Below, one piece after another: positions 14,803 to 24,663 of a stretch of DNA of 64,000 nt (position 1 is the first letter of the stretch; each line of letters starts with the position of its first letter). Both the position numbers and the translations under genes were made by a program. Under the pieces are notes generated by a model, which worked only from the letters and a program-made list of their open reading frames with translations, made no database searches and was not told the origin of the DNA. The stretch lies in NCBI GenBank assembly GCA_029262995.1, contig JAJCYH010000029.1:1-64000 (forward strand). The letters run 5' to 3'. Source of the DNA: Saprospiraceae bacterium. Lineage in GTDB: Bacteria > Bacteroidota > Bacteroidia > Chitinophagales > Saprospiraceae.

Positions 14803-17800
14803 TTAATGTAATAAACTTAAGCTTCCTATCAATAAGACTTCAGCTCCTTCCTTGTTTAGATATATAATTTTGTAAACATAAACACCTTGTTCCGCTTTTT
14901 TACCATTGTAATAACCATCCCAACCTTGAGATTTATCATTTGCAACTACATTGTTATTACTGTAAATTAAATCTCCCCAGCGAGAATAAATCTCAAAATC
15001 AACAATTTGAGTAGTTTCGCTGAAAAAAACATTGAATTTATCATTGTTGTACTGAGATGCTGTTGTAATTACATTAGGGATATAAACTTTGAACTCTTCG
15101 ATAACGGTTATTTGTAATGTATCTCTTACGGAGCAATTATTTTCATTAAATACCTCAAGATATATAACTACGTTTTCATCCACACTAAATTGCAATGACT
15201 CACAAGCCATACATTCTTCAATATAAGCATCCGAACTCCACTCTAGATAGTTATAAGCGAAATCAATAATCGGCACAATTTCAATCAATTCATATTGATT
15301 AACTACTATGTCCTGACCTAAACTAATGCTCAAAGGTTCAAATCTAGGAATTTCAATTTCTTCTTTTAATTCACAACCGTTTATATCTAAAACAATTAAA
15401 GTATTATTTCCTTCATTCAAGACATTCTCAATAGATTGAAAGCCTTGGGAGTCGTAGATCTCAAATGAAGTCGGTTCAACACCACCTGAGGTTTCTAGGG
15501 TAATAACAGCAGAATTAGATTCACAAGCATTTATGATATCAAGGCTGTATAAATATTCCAAAGGCTCAGGTTCATTAATTATAAACTCATATTCCACAGT
15601 GCAGCCTTTGGCGTCCGCTGCTGACACAAAATAATTACCCACATCTATGGAATCTCTATTATCCCCAAGATATCCATCTGACCAGATAAGCTCTGAATAA
15701 GGAGGATTACCACCCGAAACTGTCCCTTCAAACCATGCATTATAAATTGAATTACAGCTAGTCTGGTAACCATTGTAATTAGAAATCACTGCATTTATTT
15801 GCAATAAATCAGGTTCTGAAACAAACACAGTTTCCTCAATTGTTTCACCTAATGCATCTATGAAAACGATATTGTATGTTCCTGAAGCTAATTCTTGGAT
15901 AATAAATTGACTTACGTTTTGCTCCAAAGTAATTTCTCCAATCAAATTTAAAGTAATAGCATCAAACCAAGAGATTGCAACAGGATACACCCCTTCGTTG
16001 ATGTCAATGGTAATTATGCCATCATCTGCAGAATTACACTTTACACTTTCTACAAGAAGCGTATAATCAATACTACAATCTTCAAAGTAAGCCTGTAACA
16101 CTATGGTGCTATCACAACCATTTTCAGCAGTAAGATTATAAATATAAGATCCTGTGGAATTAATGATTTGACCATTAAAATCAATTTGTTCCAACTGACA
16201 AAAGCTATCACTCACTTCGGTTAGAATTTCATCATTAAACCTCAAGTCTAAAACAACAGTACTATCACATCCAGATTTGTTTTCCAATTTGGTCATATAT
16301 ATTCCTTCGGTATTCAGATATGAATCGATAAAGAAAATAGAGTCATTGTTACAGAGTTCGGAAAAAAGCATGGTATCACTTTCAGGAAATACTATAAGTT
16401 GCAATTGCACTATGCTGTCACATCCATTTTGTGAAGTAAATACTTTATCATAATCTCCTTGAATTAAAAATGTTTCCGAATCCCAAATAAAAGCTTCGCC
16501 ATTACATAAAGATTCAATTAAAGTGTCTCTAAATATATCCAAAACTTTCAATTCAATAACAATTGTACTGTCACATCCATAGGCAGAAATATAGTTTTGA
16601 ATATAAATTCCATCCTCAGTATATATAGAATTTCCAAATTCTAAAGTCTCGCCATCACATATTTCTATAGAAAAACGCTCTTCAATAGTATCATAAAATT
16701 CAAGTTCAGCATATATTATCGAATCACATCCGCTGCTAGACAATCCAACAAGCTTATAACTGCCTTCTTCATAAAAGTATTGACCATATATAGAAACAGA
16801 ATCACCTTCACATAGAGAATAAACGGACCTTTCAATTATAGAATCTAAGACCAGTAAATTCAAGGCAATAATACTATCACAACCCAATTGGTTTGATACA
16901 ATAATTTCATAATTGCCTTCATAGCTAAAATCCTCACCGCCCACAGTTAAAATTTCACCTTGACAAATCCATTCATTTAGGAGTGTCTCTGAAGGATAAA
17001 ATAGATTTAATTCTAGTATTTCAATACTGTCACATGACTGGACGGAGACATACTCTTGATGATAGATCCCAGGATCTGAATACAGTGAATCTCCAAATGA
17101 ATATATTTCTCCTTCACAGATATTTTCAAAATAATAAACAAATATTGTATCCGAAATTGTCAAACTTAAAAATATTATAGAATCACATCCATTTTGTGAT
17201 GCTAAAACAAATTCATATTCGCCTGCATCAGATAACATAGTATCTGATATTTCAAATTTCTGATCTGAGCAAATGCTTTCCTGTATATAGGATTCATAGG
17301 ATTCAAGAACCTTAAGATTTAAAGTCGTAATACTGTCACAACCATTTACAGAAAATAGTGTATCGGTATAGACTCCTGAGTTAAATAAACTGTCTTGATT
17401 CCATAAATAAACTTCCCCTTGACATATACTATCAAAGAGTAAGACAAAAATTGTATCCATGATTTGGAGATCAAATTCAATTATAGAATCACATTCATGA
17501 CTGCCTTCAAGCGTCACATAATAGGTGCCTGACTGATTATACTTTTGACCTTCATATTCAAAATCTTGTCCTTCACAAATTTTGAACTCCCCTAAATAAT
17601 ACTCAGAATCATCATTATACCATTCAATTTCCAAATAAATTATACTATCGCATCCATAAACTGTCTCGTATTCAAAGTCACGGTCCCGATCTGTACAATA
17701 CATTTCACCTTGAAAAAATGCACATTCTTCATAACATGCCTGTATTAAATAATATTCTTCATAACTCTCATCAACCTGAACTATTGTACAAACCTGAGGG

Positions 17801-18525
17801 CCTTCTGAACAATAATTAAATGGCGTGGCACAGATTAGATAGGAACCTTCTTCATCATCGCTAAAATCATAACTCAATCCCTCACCCATATCCATTCCAT
17901 TTACTTCCCAATTGAAATTGGCTCCACCTTCTGTTAATTCAGGAATATATTCAAAATCTTCTCCATCACAAAGCACCTCGGGTCCTTCAAGAATCGCAAC
18001 TTCATCTAGGTCGGAAGCTCCGGTTTCTCCTTCAATCACCGATAGTGTAAAATCGCAATTTGCCGGAATATTAGAGGTCATGTCAAATACAAGGAAATAA
18101 TACTGTCCTATCTCTAATGATTGATTTGCAGATACGACACCAGATTCGTTTTGTCCAATTGGATTTCCATTAGCTCCACCAAAACAGTTACTTATTAAAT
18201 TAAAATTACTACAATCTGTAGCTTCGAATAATCCTACTTCCAACTCACCGCCACTGCAAAGCTCAACTTCTACTTCAACAGACAAATCTTCGCTAGCAGC
18301 CACAAACCCAAGCCACAACATTTGATGTTGGATGATCGTACAAAAAGTTCCTGGACCTACTCCAGCAGAATTGGAGCCATTATTTCCAGAAAATCCGTCA
18401 ATATCCTCACATAGGATACAATTAATATCACATTCTGGACATAACTGCGCATTTGCGTAAAGCGATAGAAAACAAAAGGCAATTAATAGATATCGTCTAA
18501 GTAAGTTCAATTTAGGTGTTAACAC
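14803..18525 (-). CDS. Giant T9SS type B surface protein with paired-cysteine repeats
   Basis: A 1240-residue exported protein. After the signal peptide (LLRRYLLIAFCFLSLYANAQ) is a segment with CPECDINCILCEDI and a globular domain. Then come about ten tandem repeats of 60-70 residues, each of the form C-x-G-E...F/Y-x-x-x-G-x-Y...GCDSI-x-x-L-x-L, so two Cys per repeat. Following these are PKD/SprB-like stretches, and last a gliding-motility-associated C-terminal domain (YIPNVIT...FNVFFSETTQIVDFEIYSRWGDLIY..GWDGYYNGK..EQGVYVYKI), which is the type B T9SS signal. It likely is a surface adhesin or filament; the ligand is unknown. Confidence 0.9.
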   Translation of the reverse strand: MLTPKLNLLRRYLLIAFCFLSLYANAQLCPECDINCILCEDIDGFSGNNGSNSAGVGPGTFCTIIQHQMLWLGFVAASEDLSVEVEVELCSGGELEVGLFEATDCSNFNLISNCFGGANGNPIGQNESGVVSANQSLEIGQYYFLVFDMTSNIPANCDFTLSVIEGETGASDLDEVAILEGPEVLCDGEDFEYIPELTEGGANFNWEVNGMDMGEGLSYDFSDDEEGSYLICATPFNYCSEGPQVCTIVQVDESYEEYYLIQACYEECAFFQGEMYCTDRDRDFEYETVYGCDSIIYLEIEWYNDDSEYYLGEFKICEGQDFEYEGQKYNQSGTYYVTLEGSHECDSIIEFDLQIMDTIFVLLFDSICQGEVYLWNQDSLFNSGVYTDTLFSVNGCDSITTLNLKVLESYESYIQESICSDQKFEISDTMLSDAGEYEFVLASQNGCDSIIFLSLTISDTIFVYYFENICEGEIYSFGDSLYSDPGIYHQEYVSVQSCDSIEILELNLFYPSETLLNEWICQGEILTVGGEDFSYEGNYEIIVSNQLGCDSIIALNLLVLDSIIERSVYSLCEGDSVSIYGQYFYEEGSYKLVGLSSSGCDSIIYAELEFYDTIEERFSIEICDGETLEFGNSIYTEDGIYIQNYISAYGCDSTIVIELKVLDIFRDTLIESLCNGEAFIWDSETFLIQGDYDKVFTSQNGCDSIVQLQLIVFPESDTMLFSELCNNDSIFFIDSYLNTEGIYMTKLENKSGCDSTVVLDLRFNDEILTEVSDSFCQLEQIDFNGQIINSTGSYIYNLTAENGCDSTIVLQAYFEDCSIDYTLLVESVKCNSADDGIITIDINEGVYPVAISWFDAITLNLIGEITLEQNVSQFIIQELASGTYNIVFIDALGETIEETVFVSEPDLLQINAVISNYNGYQTSCNSIYNAWFEGTVSGGNPPYSELIWSDGYLGDNRDSIDVGNYFVSAADAKGCTVEYEFIINEPEPLEYLYSLDIINACESNSAVITLETSGGVEPTSFEIYDSQGFQSIENVLNEGNNTLIVLDINGCELKEEIEIPRFEPLSISLGQDIVVNQYELIEIVPIIDFAYNYLEWSSDAYIEECMACESLQFSVDENVVIYLEVFNENNCSVRDTLQITVIEEFKVYIPNVITTASQYNNDKFNVFFSETTQIVDFEIYSRWGDLIYSNNNVVANDKSQGWDGYYNGKKAEQGVYVYKIIYLNKEGAEVLLIGSLSLLH

Positions 18526-18616
18526 ATTGGTGCTGAGGTAAATTACTAATATATATTATGAACTCATGAGTTTGATTCTATAAATTTACGATTACAGAAC
18601 CCAAATCACATAAATA

Positions 18617-19444
18617 ATGATTAAGAACCTTATGACAACGGATCCCAAACTTATTGTTGACTGTCTTCATGAAGCTTTCTCAGATTATGCAGTTCCAATG
18701 AAAATGCCTAGTAAATATTGGATTGATAGATGGGAAATGGCAAATATCTCCTATGAATATAGTTATGGCTATTTTGACAATCATCAACTTGTAGGGTTTC
18801 TGTTACATGGACTTGATCACTGGAATGGAAATGACTGCTTTTACAATATGGCTACAGGGGTAATTCCAACATATAGAGGTCAAGGTATAGTTACAAAAAT
18901 TTATGAGCATTGTAAAGCTTTATTGTCAAGCAATAAAATCAATTATGGCTATCTAGAAGTCTTAACCAATAATAAAAAGGCCATTCGTGCCTATGAAAAA
19001 GCAGAGTTTAAAATTATTGATGAACTCATTAGCTACCAACTTAGTCCACTGAAAAATAGCAATTCTGATTTCCATTTTAGCAAAGTTGAAGAATACAACT
19101 CAGAGAAATATAAACACTTAAAACATCATCGATTATCATTTGAACACAGGGATGAAATCATTAATAGAAATCCTGATGCCTTCTCCATTTTTGAACTCCG
19201 TCAAGCAAATAATTGCACTGCTTATGCTATTGTTAAGGTATCCAATCAAAATATTCTACAATTTGGGTTTTTAAACAATAATATGAAACGGTATGGCATT
19301 CCCCTCTTTTCAAAGCTTGGCAAAGAATTTCCGACATCAAGAATTATCAATATCAGCAAAAAAGATCTGGAGCTGGTTAATTTTTTAAATGAGATCAATT
19401 TCCAGGTTTTCATTTCCCAGTATTCAATGCAATTGCATTATTAA
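18617..19444 (+). CDS. GNAT-family N-acetyltransferase
   Basis: A 275-residue protein. Residues 1-145 form a GNAT acetyltransferase domain, with the acetyl-CoA loop VIPTYRGQGIVTKIYE (motif A, R/Q-x-x-G-x-G/A) and the following NNKKAIRAYEKAEFKI strand-helix of motif B. Residues 150-275 have no clear motif and may be a second, degenerate acetyltransferase half, as in other two-part members. The substrate is unknown. It is read divergently from the giant surface protein, whose start lies 91 bases away. Confidence 0.85.
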   Translation: MIKNLMTTDPKLIVDCLHEAFSDYAVPMKMPSKYWIDRWEMANISYEYSYGYFDNHQLVGFLLHGLDHWNGNDCFYNMATGVIPTYRGQGIVTKIYEHCKALLSSNKINYGYLEVLTNNKKAIRAYEKAEFKIIDELISYQLSPLKNSNSDFHFSKVEEYNSEKYKHLKHHRLSFEHRDEIINRNPDAFSIFELRQANNCTAYAIVKVSNQNILQFGFLNNNMKRYGIPLFSKLGKEFPTSRIINISKKDLELVNFLNEINFQVFISQYSMQLHY

Positions 19445-19588
19445 TATCATCATTACAAAATGCTAAGAATCAGCATAATAAGAAAGCTAATTACCGAAAG
19501 AGAAAATACAAAAGCAAATTTGGTAGGTACAATTTTGCTTCATAGACTTAATTTAGAATTCTAAACGACTTAGAATAAAGCCTTATTG
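19445..19588. other. Convergent intergenic region with a weak hairpin
   Basis: No gene. The imperfect inverted repeat AAGCAAATTT...AATTTTGCTT near 19520-19550 lies between two converging genes and might act as a weak terminator for either. It is AT-rich, so chance pairing is possible. Confidence 0.3.
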
Positions 19589-20206
19589 CTAGGACGGATC
19601 GATATTTAGAAAATGACCAAGGCTGTTTTGTTTGGTCTGAAGATATTTTTTATTGTTTTTATTGGCTTCAATTTCAAGTCCAATTCTTTCATTTATAACT
19701 ATTCCAGAATCGCCAAATGCATTGATTTTATCTGGATTATTTGTAAGAAGATTTATTTGTTTAATGCCAAGGTCCTTAAGAATTGCTATCGCTATTTCAT
19801 ACTTTCTGTAGTCATTATCAAACCCTAATGCAAGATTAGCTTCTACAGTATCTAATCCTTCGTCTTGTTTATTGTAGGCCTTTAGTTTGTTAATCAATCC
19901 AATTCCTCTGCCTTCCTGTCTCAAATAAATCAGAACTCCCCTTTCCTTGTTAATTTTTTTCATGGAAGCATCTAGCTGCAATCCACAGTCACAGCGCTGA
20001 GAATGAAATAAATCACCCGTTAAACACTCTGAATGTATCCGCACTGTTACTACCGATTTAGGATCAAATTCAGGGTGTACCATGGCGATATCAGGACTAT
20101 AATTATCCGTTGTAGATCCATAGGCAATCATTAAAAATTCACCCCAATCAGAAGGAATGATCGCTTCAGCCGCTCTTTGCAAAATATTTTCCACTTTCTT
20201 ATTCAA
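19589..20206 (-). CDS. ribA: GTP cyclohydrolase II
   Basis: A 205-residue enzyme that opens the imidazole ring of GTP in the first step of riboflavin synthesis. The family signature is complete: RIHSECLTGDLF with Cys61, SQRCDCG with Cys72 and Cys74 (the three zinc ligands), YLRQEGRGIGL (GTP loop), and DLGIKQINLLTNNPDK near the C-terminus. It is the monofunctional form, without a fused DHBP synthase (RibB) domain. It has no riboflavin neighbours here, and no FMN riboswitch was recognised in the upstream 80 bases. Confidence 0.95.
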   Translation of the reverse strand: MNKKVENILQRAAEAIIPSDWGEFLMIAYGSTTDNYSPDIAMVHPEFDPKSVVTVRIHSECLTGDLFHSQRCDCGLQLDASMKKINKERGVLIYLRQEGRGIGLINKLKAYNKQDEGLDTVEANLALGFDNDYRKYEIAIAILKDLGIKQINLLTNNPDKINAFGDSGIVINERIGLEIEANKNNKKYLQTKQNSLGHFLNIDPS

Positions 20207-20288
20207 AAATACACCCTTTTATCAATAATAATTTGAGTTGCAATACATTTAAGGGTAACCGATCAAATCAAATTAGGTTTAATACTTT

Positions 20289-21704
20289 TTATTCTATAAA
20301 AATTCTTTTGTATTCCTTGACCGTATTTCTGTTGATTCCAATTATAAATATTAGACACAGAACAAACTGTAAACAGCCAAAAATTTGCATGTTAATATTG
20401 TTTATTAAAAACAAATACTGCAAGAAGAAAATGATAGTAAAGACAATTACTGGTGCTCCAAATATAGCCTTGAAATCATAATTAACATGATGTACCTTTT
20501 GCGCAGCAGCGTAAAAAAGAATAAGACTTACCGCATTGGCCAATATTGTAGCGATCAAAACGCCCCAAATCTCGTAGACTGGAATTAAATAAATAAATCC
20601 TGCAATCAATACAAAGGCACTAATCAGAGCAAGCACTGTGATCAGTTTAGATTTTTTAGCAAACAGCAATTGTTGATAAAACAACTTAGACCAAACCATC
20701 AAGAAATAAAGAAAACAAACAGTAGGCATATAATTGTCAATCACCGAATAAGTTAAATTAGAAGTAAAAAACCTAAAGAAAGTGGCTACTAAAACAAGTG
20801 CAGGGACAGCCAATAATGGAAGATTAATTACCATTTTAGACATTAGTTTAATCCTGTTTTCATCGGCATTCTTACGTTTGGCAAATTCTTCAAATAGAAA
20901 TGGTCTTATTCCATTAACAATGGCTTCAACAGCAAGAATTATAATACCACCTAAAACCATCATTAGCGCAAAGAGTGCTACTTTTTCAAGGTCGGTAAAT
21001 GACTCTAGAAAAAATCTACCCCCTCTTGTTAAAAACCAATAAATGATTAAATAAGGCAACAAAGTAATACTAAACTTCAGCGAGTTTACCAATTGCTTTT
21101 TATCTAGAGAAAACTTCAAAAGTGATCTTTCCAAATACACTATTAAAAGAGTTACAATGATATTTCCTAATAAGATGCCTTCCAGTGCGCCATTTACCCC
21201 TCTTTTTAAAAGGATGATAAATACAAATTGAAAAACAATAATACCAATTATGTGAACAAGCATAACCAAACTATATCGAAATACATTCTTTTCATTTCTC
21301 AAGAAATTGATATAAACTTGATTGGATTCAAATAATGCAACATAAATCACTACTATCATTCCGTAAGGAAAGAATAAAATTGAATCATCTTTAAAACTAG
21401 CTGTAAAGAGTACCGGTCCTATCAAATACATGAGAGCGATAAAAATCACTCCAAGGATAATACTAGAAGTATATAGGGTCTGAAGATATTTTTTTTGCTC
21501 TGCAGGCTTTCCCATATAATCATAATAATGGGTAAGCATGGAAGTATTTAACTTGAAAGATACAACAATCATTGCAATTGCTGCAAAATCAATCATCAAA
21601 TTATAAATCGCATATTCAGCATCCGTAAAAAATGCAATATAGACTGGTAATAAAAAAAAATAGACTGCAGGTCTAAGAAATCCGATAACACTATAAAAAC
21701 CCAT
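20289..21704 (-). CDS. Polysaccharide flippase of the MOP/Wzx type
   Basis: A 471-residue membrane protein with about 12-14 hydrophobic helices spread through its length, of the oligosaccharide flippase (Wzx/MATE-like) superfamily. It would move lipid-linked sugar units across the inner membrane. The first Met in frame (GMGFYSVIGFLRP) lies within what should be the first membrane helix approach. Codons before it read IKSLFTKIDALSKTQPLIG, a normal N-terminus for this family, starting at ATA (21759-21761) with no ATG, GTG or TTG. The true start may therefore be a rare ATA, or the original ATG has been lost. Confidence 0.82.
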   Translation of the reverse strand: MGFYSVIGFLRPAVYFFLLPVYIAFFTDAEYAIYNLMIDFAAIAMIVVSFKLNTSMLTHYYDYMGKPAEQKKYLQTLYTSSIILGVIFIALMYLIGPVLFTASFKDDSILFFPYGMIVVIYVALFESNQVYINFLRNEKNVFRYSLVMLVHIIGIIVFQFVFIILLKRGVNGALEGILLGNIIVTLLIVYLERSLLKFSLDKKQLVNSLKFSITLLPYLIIYWFLTRGGRFFLESFTDLEKVALFALMMVLGGIIILAVEAIVNGIRPFLFEEFAKRKNADENRIKLMSKMVINLPLLAVPALVLVATFFRFFTSNLTYSVIDNYMPTVCFLYFLMVWSKLFYQQLLFAKKSKLITVLALISAFVLIAGFIYLIPVYEIWGVLIATILANAVSLILFYAAAQKVHHVNYDFKAIFGAPVIVFTIIFFLQYLFLINNINMQIFGCLQFVLCLIFIIGINRNTVKEYKRIFIE

Positions 21705-21817
21705 TCCAATTAATGGCTGGGTCTTCGAAAGCGCATCGATTTTTGTAAATAAAGATTTTATGACTTTTGAATTTGATGATTAATATAAGTCATATTAATT
21801 GCATTATTATATGAAGA

Positions 21818-22864
21818 CTATAAAGACTCTGCTTGCACTTGGATATAAGCATCTAAATCTGCCAATTGCTGATCACTTAATCTTTCCAATGGATATTGTG
21901 GCATATAAGAGCGTTTTCCTGACTTAGAATACACACCATATCTTGTTACTTGTAATATTGAGTGATGTGAATACCCATCTGCTTTCTTTGCCAAATGCTG
22001 AAATGTAAGTTTGTTATCATCCAACAATAAGAATGAATACCTCCTATTGGCATGGCAATGTAGACAACTGTTTTCATATATTAATTTGCCATTTTCTGCA
22101 TTACCCGTAAGATTCTCAAGAGCCATCTTAGAGTCAAAAGCGGTTGTAAAATGCGCCGGTGAGCTAGTTTTATACTTTGAACGTATCAGATGGGTAGCGG
22201 AATCTTGATTGTTATGATTTTCATATGCATTTTTGATATAAGCTTTTTCTTCATCAGAGATCATCAAATCACTAAACTTTAAATCAATTGACCACAAATA
22301 GGCAAGAATCGACTCAAGTTCCCATTCCATAAGTTTTCTCCCTTGAGCACATTCTACTGCACATAAATTGATAGCTTCACGTATATCATTCCGTGCAGGA
22401 ATAACAAGATCTCCATACTTCTTGTAATAATCATCATTATAAAAATATTCCCTATTCACAACACCGTAAAGTGTAGTTCCCTGAAGGAAAGGAATGCCTT
22501 TCTCTGCTGTATAGTTTAACCTGTCCTTAGGATTTGGCTTGCTTAAATCAGGGTCTTCTCTTTCAAGATTATGGCAAGAAGTACATACAAAATGCTTGCT
22601 TTGTTTTCTTGTGCTCCCTCCTCCAGGTTTTGTACTAAACCCTTCTTTAATAAGTTCTTCACCCCTTTTTACAGAAACACCAAAAATTTCTGTATTTGGA
22701 AAATGATCTACACTTTCAAAACCAAGCGATTCCAAAAGCTTATACACTCTCATGCTCTCATTTAAGGGTTCGATTTCTTTTGGCACTATTAAGGAAGCAC
22801 CAACAATGAAACAAACAATGAGACTTACAATTAGGCTTTTAGTATTTATGGTTCGTATATTCAT
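21818..22864 (-). CDS. Diheme c-type cytochrome
   Basis: A 348-residue protein with an N-terminal signal or anchor (SLIVSLIVCFIVGASLI) and two c-type heme sites, CTSCH at 94-98 and CLHCH at about 268. Axial Met candidates follow (YMPQYPLERLSDQQLADLDAYI, a typical cytochrome c ending). It should be periplasmic or surface-exposed and carry electrons. It is the last gene of a same-strand trio with a DUF5777 barrel and a cytochrome-like lipoprotein, separated from the barrel gene by about 92 bases. Confidence 0.9.
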   Translation of the reverse strand: MNIRTINTKSLIVSLIVCFIVGASLIVPKEIEPLNESMRVYKLLESLGFESVDHFPNTEIFGVSVKRGEELIKEGFSTKPGGGSTRKQSKHFVCTSCHNLEREDPDLSKPNPKDRLNYTAEKGIPFLQGTTLYGVVNREYFYNDDYYKKYGDLVIPARNDIREAINLCAVECAQGRKLMEWELESILAYLWSIDLKFSDLMISDEEKAYIKNAYENHNNQDSATHLIRSKYKTSSPAHFTTAFDSKMALENLTGNAENGKLIYENSCLHCHANRRYSFLLLDDNKLTFQHLAKKADGYSHHSILQVTRYGVYSKSGKRSYMPQYPLERLSDQQLADLDAYIQVQAESL

Positions 22865-22956
22865 AGAGCAATGTAATATTCAGTTTTATGAATGCAATTT
22901 TATCGGATTATGTTTCATAAAATTAAACTTTAAACATATTTTAAGATTGTCTATCC

Positions 22957-23814
22957 CTAGAGTTTAAACTGTCGAGAAATAGTAAATCCTATGCGGTATT
23001 CCCCATCAGCCCAATTGGAGCGTGTATAAGGAATATAATCGGTTTCCATAATTCCTGTTGCATTGGTCAGATTAATCTGGAATACATGTCCTCCTCCTGT
23101 CTCCCATTCGAATCCAACACCAACTGGGTAATAGAATCCTTCAGCAGAAGTTCTCAATTCGGATATAGGAATATTAGCATCGATTATTAGGCCGAAAACT
23201 TTAGACAACTGATACTTGAAAACGCCTGAAATACTAGGCAAATCATTTTTATCATTTGACAAAACGTTATTTCTATATGTCCATGCGGCACCAAATTGAA
23301 GGGCGATGCGCTCATTTATCTTGCTTGCAATCAGAAATTGCAAATTATAACTAAATCTGTGTACAGGTTTTTGAATTAGATTACTGGTTTGCATCGTCGA
23401 ATAAGAAAATGTTCCAACGAATGCAACGCTAACTGGGTTGGTGCCATCTATATCCTGACGCATAACCCTATACTTGAAAAGTCCATTTAAATTTTGTCTC
23501 AAAGGTCCTGACCCTTTAGTTCTGCTAATGCCTACCATAAAATTATCAGATAGACCATACTCAAGTCCAATTAGAACATCTGATGCATTTTCAAGTCCAT
23601 AGAAGGTAGGCCACCCACCTGCAGGGCCAGCAAAATCACCAAATCTGTGTGATATTCTGAAGTCAAGAATTCCCTTTCTTAAAGTTTCAACTGAGTGTGT
23701 GTTGATTACACGTGTGTCCTTAAACGTTTGGTGTACCTTTTCCTGGGCTTGCACATTAACAACAAACATTAATATGAATGACGTTAATATGACTGTAAAT
23801 ATAATCTTCTGCAT
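22957..23814 (-). CDS. DUF5777-type outer membrane beta-barrel protein
   Basis: A 285-residue protein read from MQKIIFTVILTSFILMF (ATG 23814), which gives a proper signal peptide ending at NVQAQ and leaves four bases after the upstream stop. The motif-bearing start RVINTHSVETLRKGILDFRISHRFGDFAGPAGG, then LGLE/DNFMVGISRTKG, match the DUF5777 family. Alternating beta strands and a terminal aromatic residue pattern (RIGFTISRQFKL) suit an outer membrane barrel. It lies between two genes for heme-motif proteins, so it may form the outer membrane part of an electron-transfer assembly. That role is inference. Confidence 0.82.
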   Translation of the reverse strand: MQKIIFTVILTSFILMFVVNVQAQEKVHQTFKDTRVINTHSVETLRKGILDFRISHRFGDFAGPAGGWPTFYGLENASDVLIGLEYGLSDNFMVGISRTKGSGPLRQNLNGLFKYRVMRQDIDGTNPVSVAFVGTFSYSTMQTSNLIQKPVHRFSYNLQFLIASKINERIALQFGAAWTYRNNVLSNDKNDLPSISGVFKYQLSKVFGLIIDANIPISELRTSAEGFYYPVGVGFEWETGGGHVFQINLTNATGIMETDYIPYTRSNWADGEYRIGFTISRQFKL

Positions 23815-23818
23815 AGGA

Positions 23819-24496
23819 TTAGTTTTCAGGGTAATCTTTTTCAACCCAACATAATATCAATTGTATTTCTTCTTCTGTCAAATCTTTTGGACCTGGTGCT
23901 CTATCTGGAGGCATTCCAAGGGTTGGGTCATCTCTAATATCAATAACTCTTCTAAAGAAAAACCCAGATTCTATATCTTGCAATAGACCTTCATATGTAG
24001 TATAATCTCCTCGTACTCCAGGTGTTCCATTATGGCAGCCACTGTAGGCACAGCTTGCATCGATTACAGCTTTTACGGATTCATCATAACTAGCAACAAC
24101 TTCTATAGCTTCTTTAGCAAAACCTTCATTAACCCATTCCATTAACAATTCAATAGTAGCGTCCTCTAGATTAGCCACACCTCCAACATCTACTGCATTG
24201 TCAGGTGGCATTCCTATATCTGGATTAGTCCTAAGATCAAAAACTCTTGATGAAAAACTTCCACTTATCAATAAGGGTTCAATTCCTTCATAGCTCGAAA
24301 AGTTTCCAGGAGCAATACCGCTTATACCATCATGACAACCAGAAATCGCACATGATGCATCAATGATAACTTTAACATCGTCTATGTAATTAAGGGTTGT
24401 TCCACAAGAGTTATTAGGAGGGTCCGTCAAATCTCTCGTACAAGAGGAAATTATAAGAACGAACAATAACAGGACCAGTGAATTTCTCTTCATCAA
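23819..24496 (-). CDS. Lipoprotein with two cytochrome-c-like CX4CH modules
   Basis: A 225-residue lipoprotein (signal MMKRNSLVLLLFVLIISSC, Cys19). It has two repeats, each with a CX4CH motif (CAISGCHDG and CAYSGCHNG) followed about 50 residues later by a GMPPD segment that could supply the Met ligand. This is the pattern of the so-called planctomycete-type cytochrome c domain. It should be anchored in the outer membrane or its outer face. It is the first gene of the trio with the DUF5777 barrel (four-base gap) and the diheme cytochrome. Confidence 0.85.
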   Translation of the reverse strand: MMKRNSLVLLLFVLIISSCTRDLTDPPNNSCGTTLNYIDDVKVIIDASCAISGCHDGISGIAPGNFSSYEGIEPLLISGSFSSRVFDLRTNPDIGMPPDNAVDVGGVANLEDATIELLMEWVNEGFAKEAIEVVASYDESVKAVIDASCAYSGCHNGTPGVRGDYTTYEGLLQDIESGFFFRRVIDIRDDPTLGMPPDRAPGPKDLTEEEIQLILCWVEKDYPEN

Positions 24497-24663
24497 TATT
24501 CTTAAGTTAAATTATTAAACATTTTCACCAATGAAACGTAATATCTTCAACCTTAGGGTGACTAAGCTTTTTTTATTTGAAAAAGCATTAAATTTGTAGC
24601 CCTAAAAATAGTTGAAACAATAAGCAATTTTACGCATTTAAGAAAAAATAAAAAAAATTAATA

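Noticed and set aside
15990-17700. Regular repeats considered as a DNA tandem array or CRISPR
   Set aside because: The repetition is at protein level with diverged codons; spacing is 180-230 bases and the units are coding.
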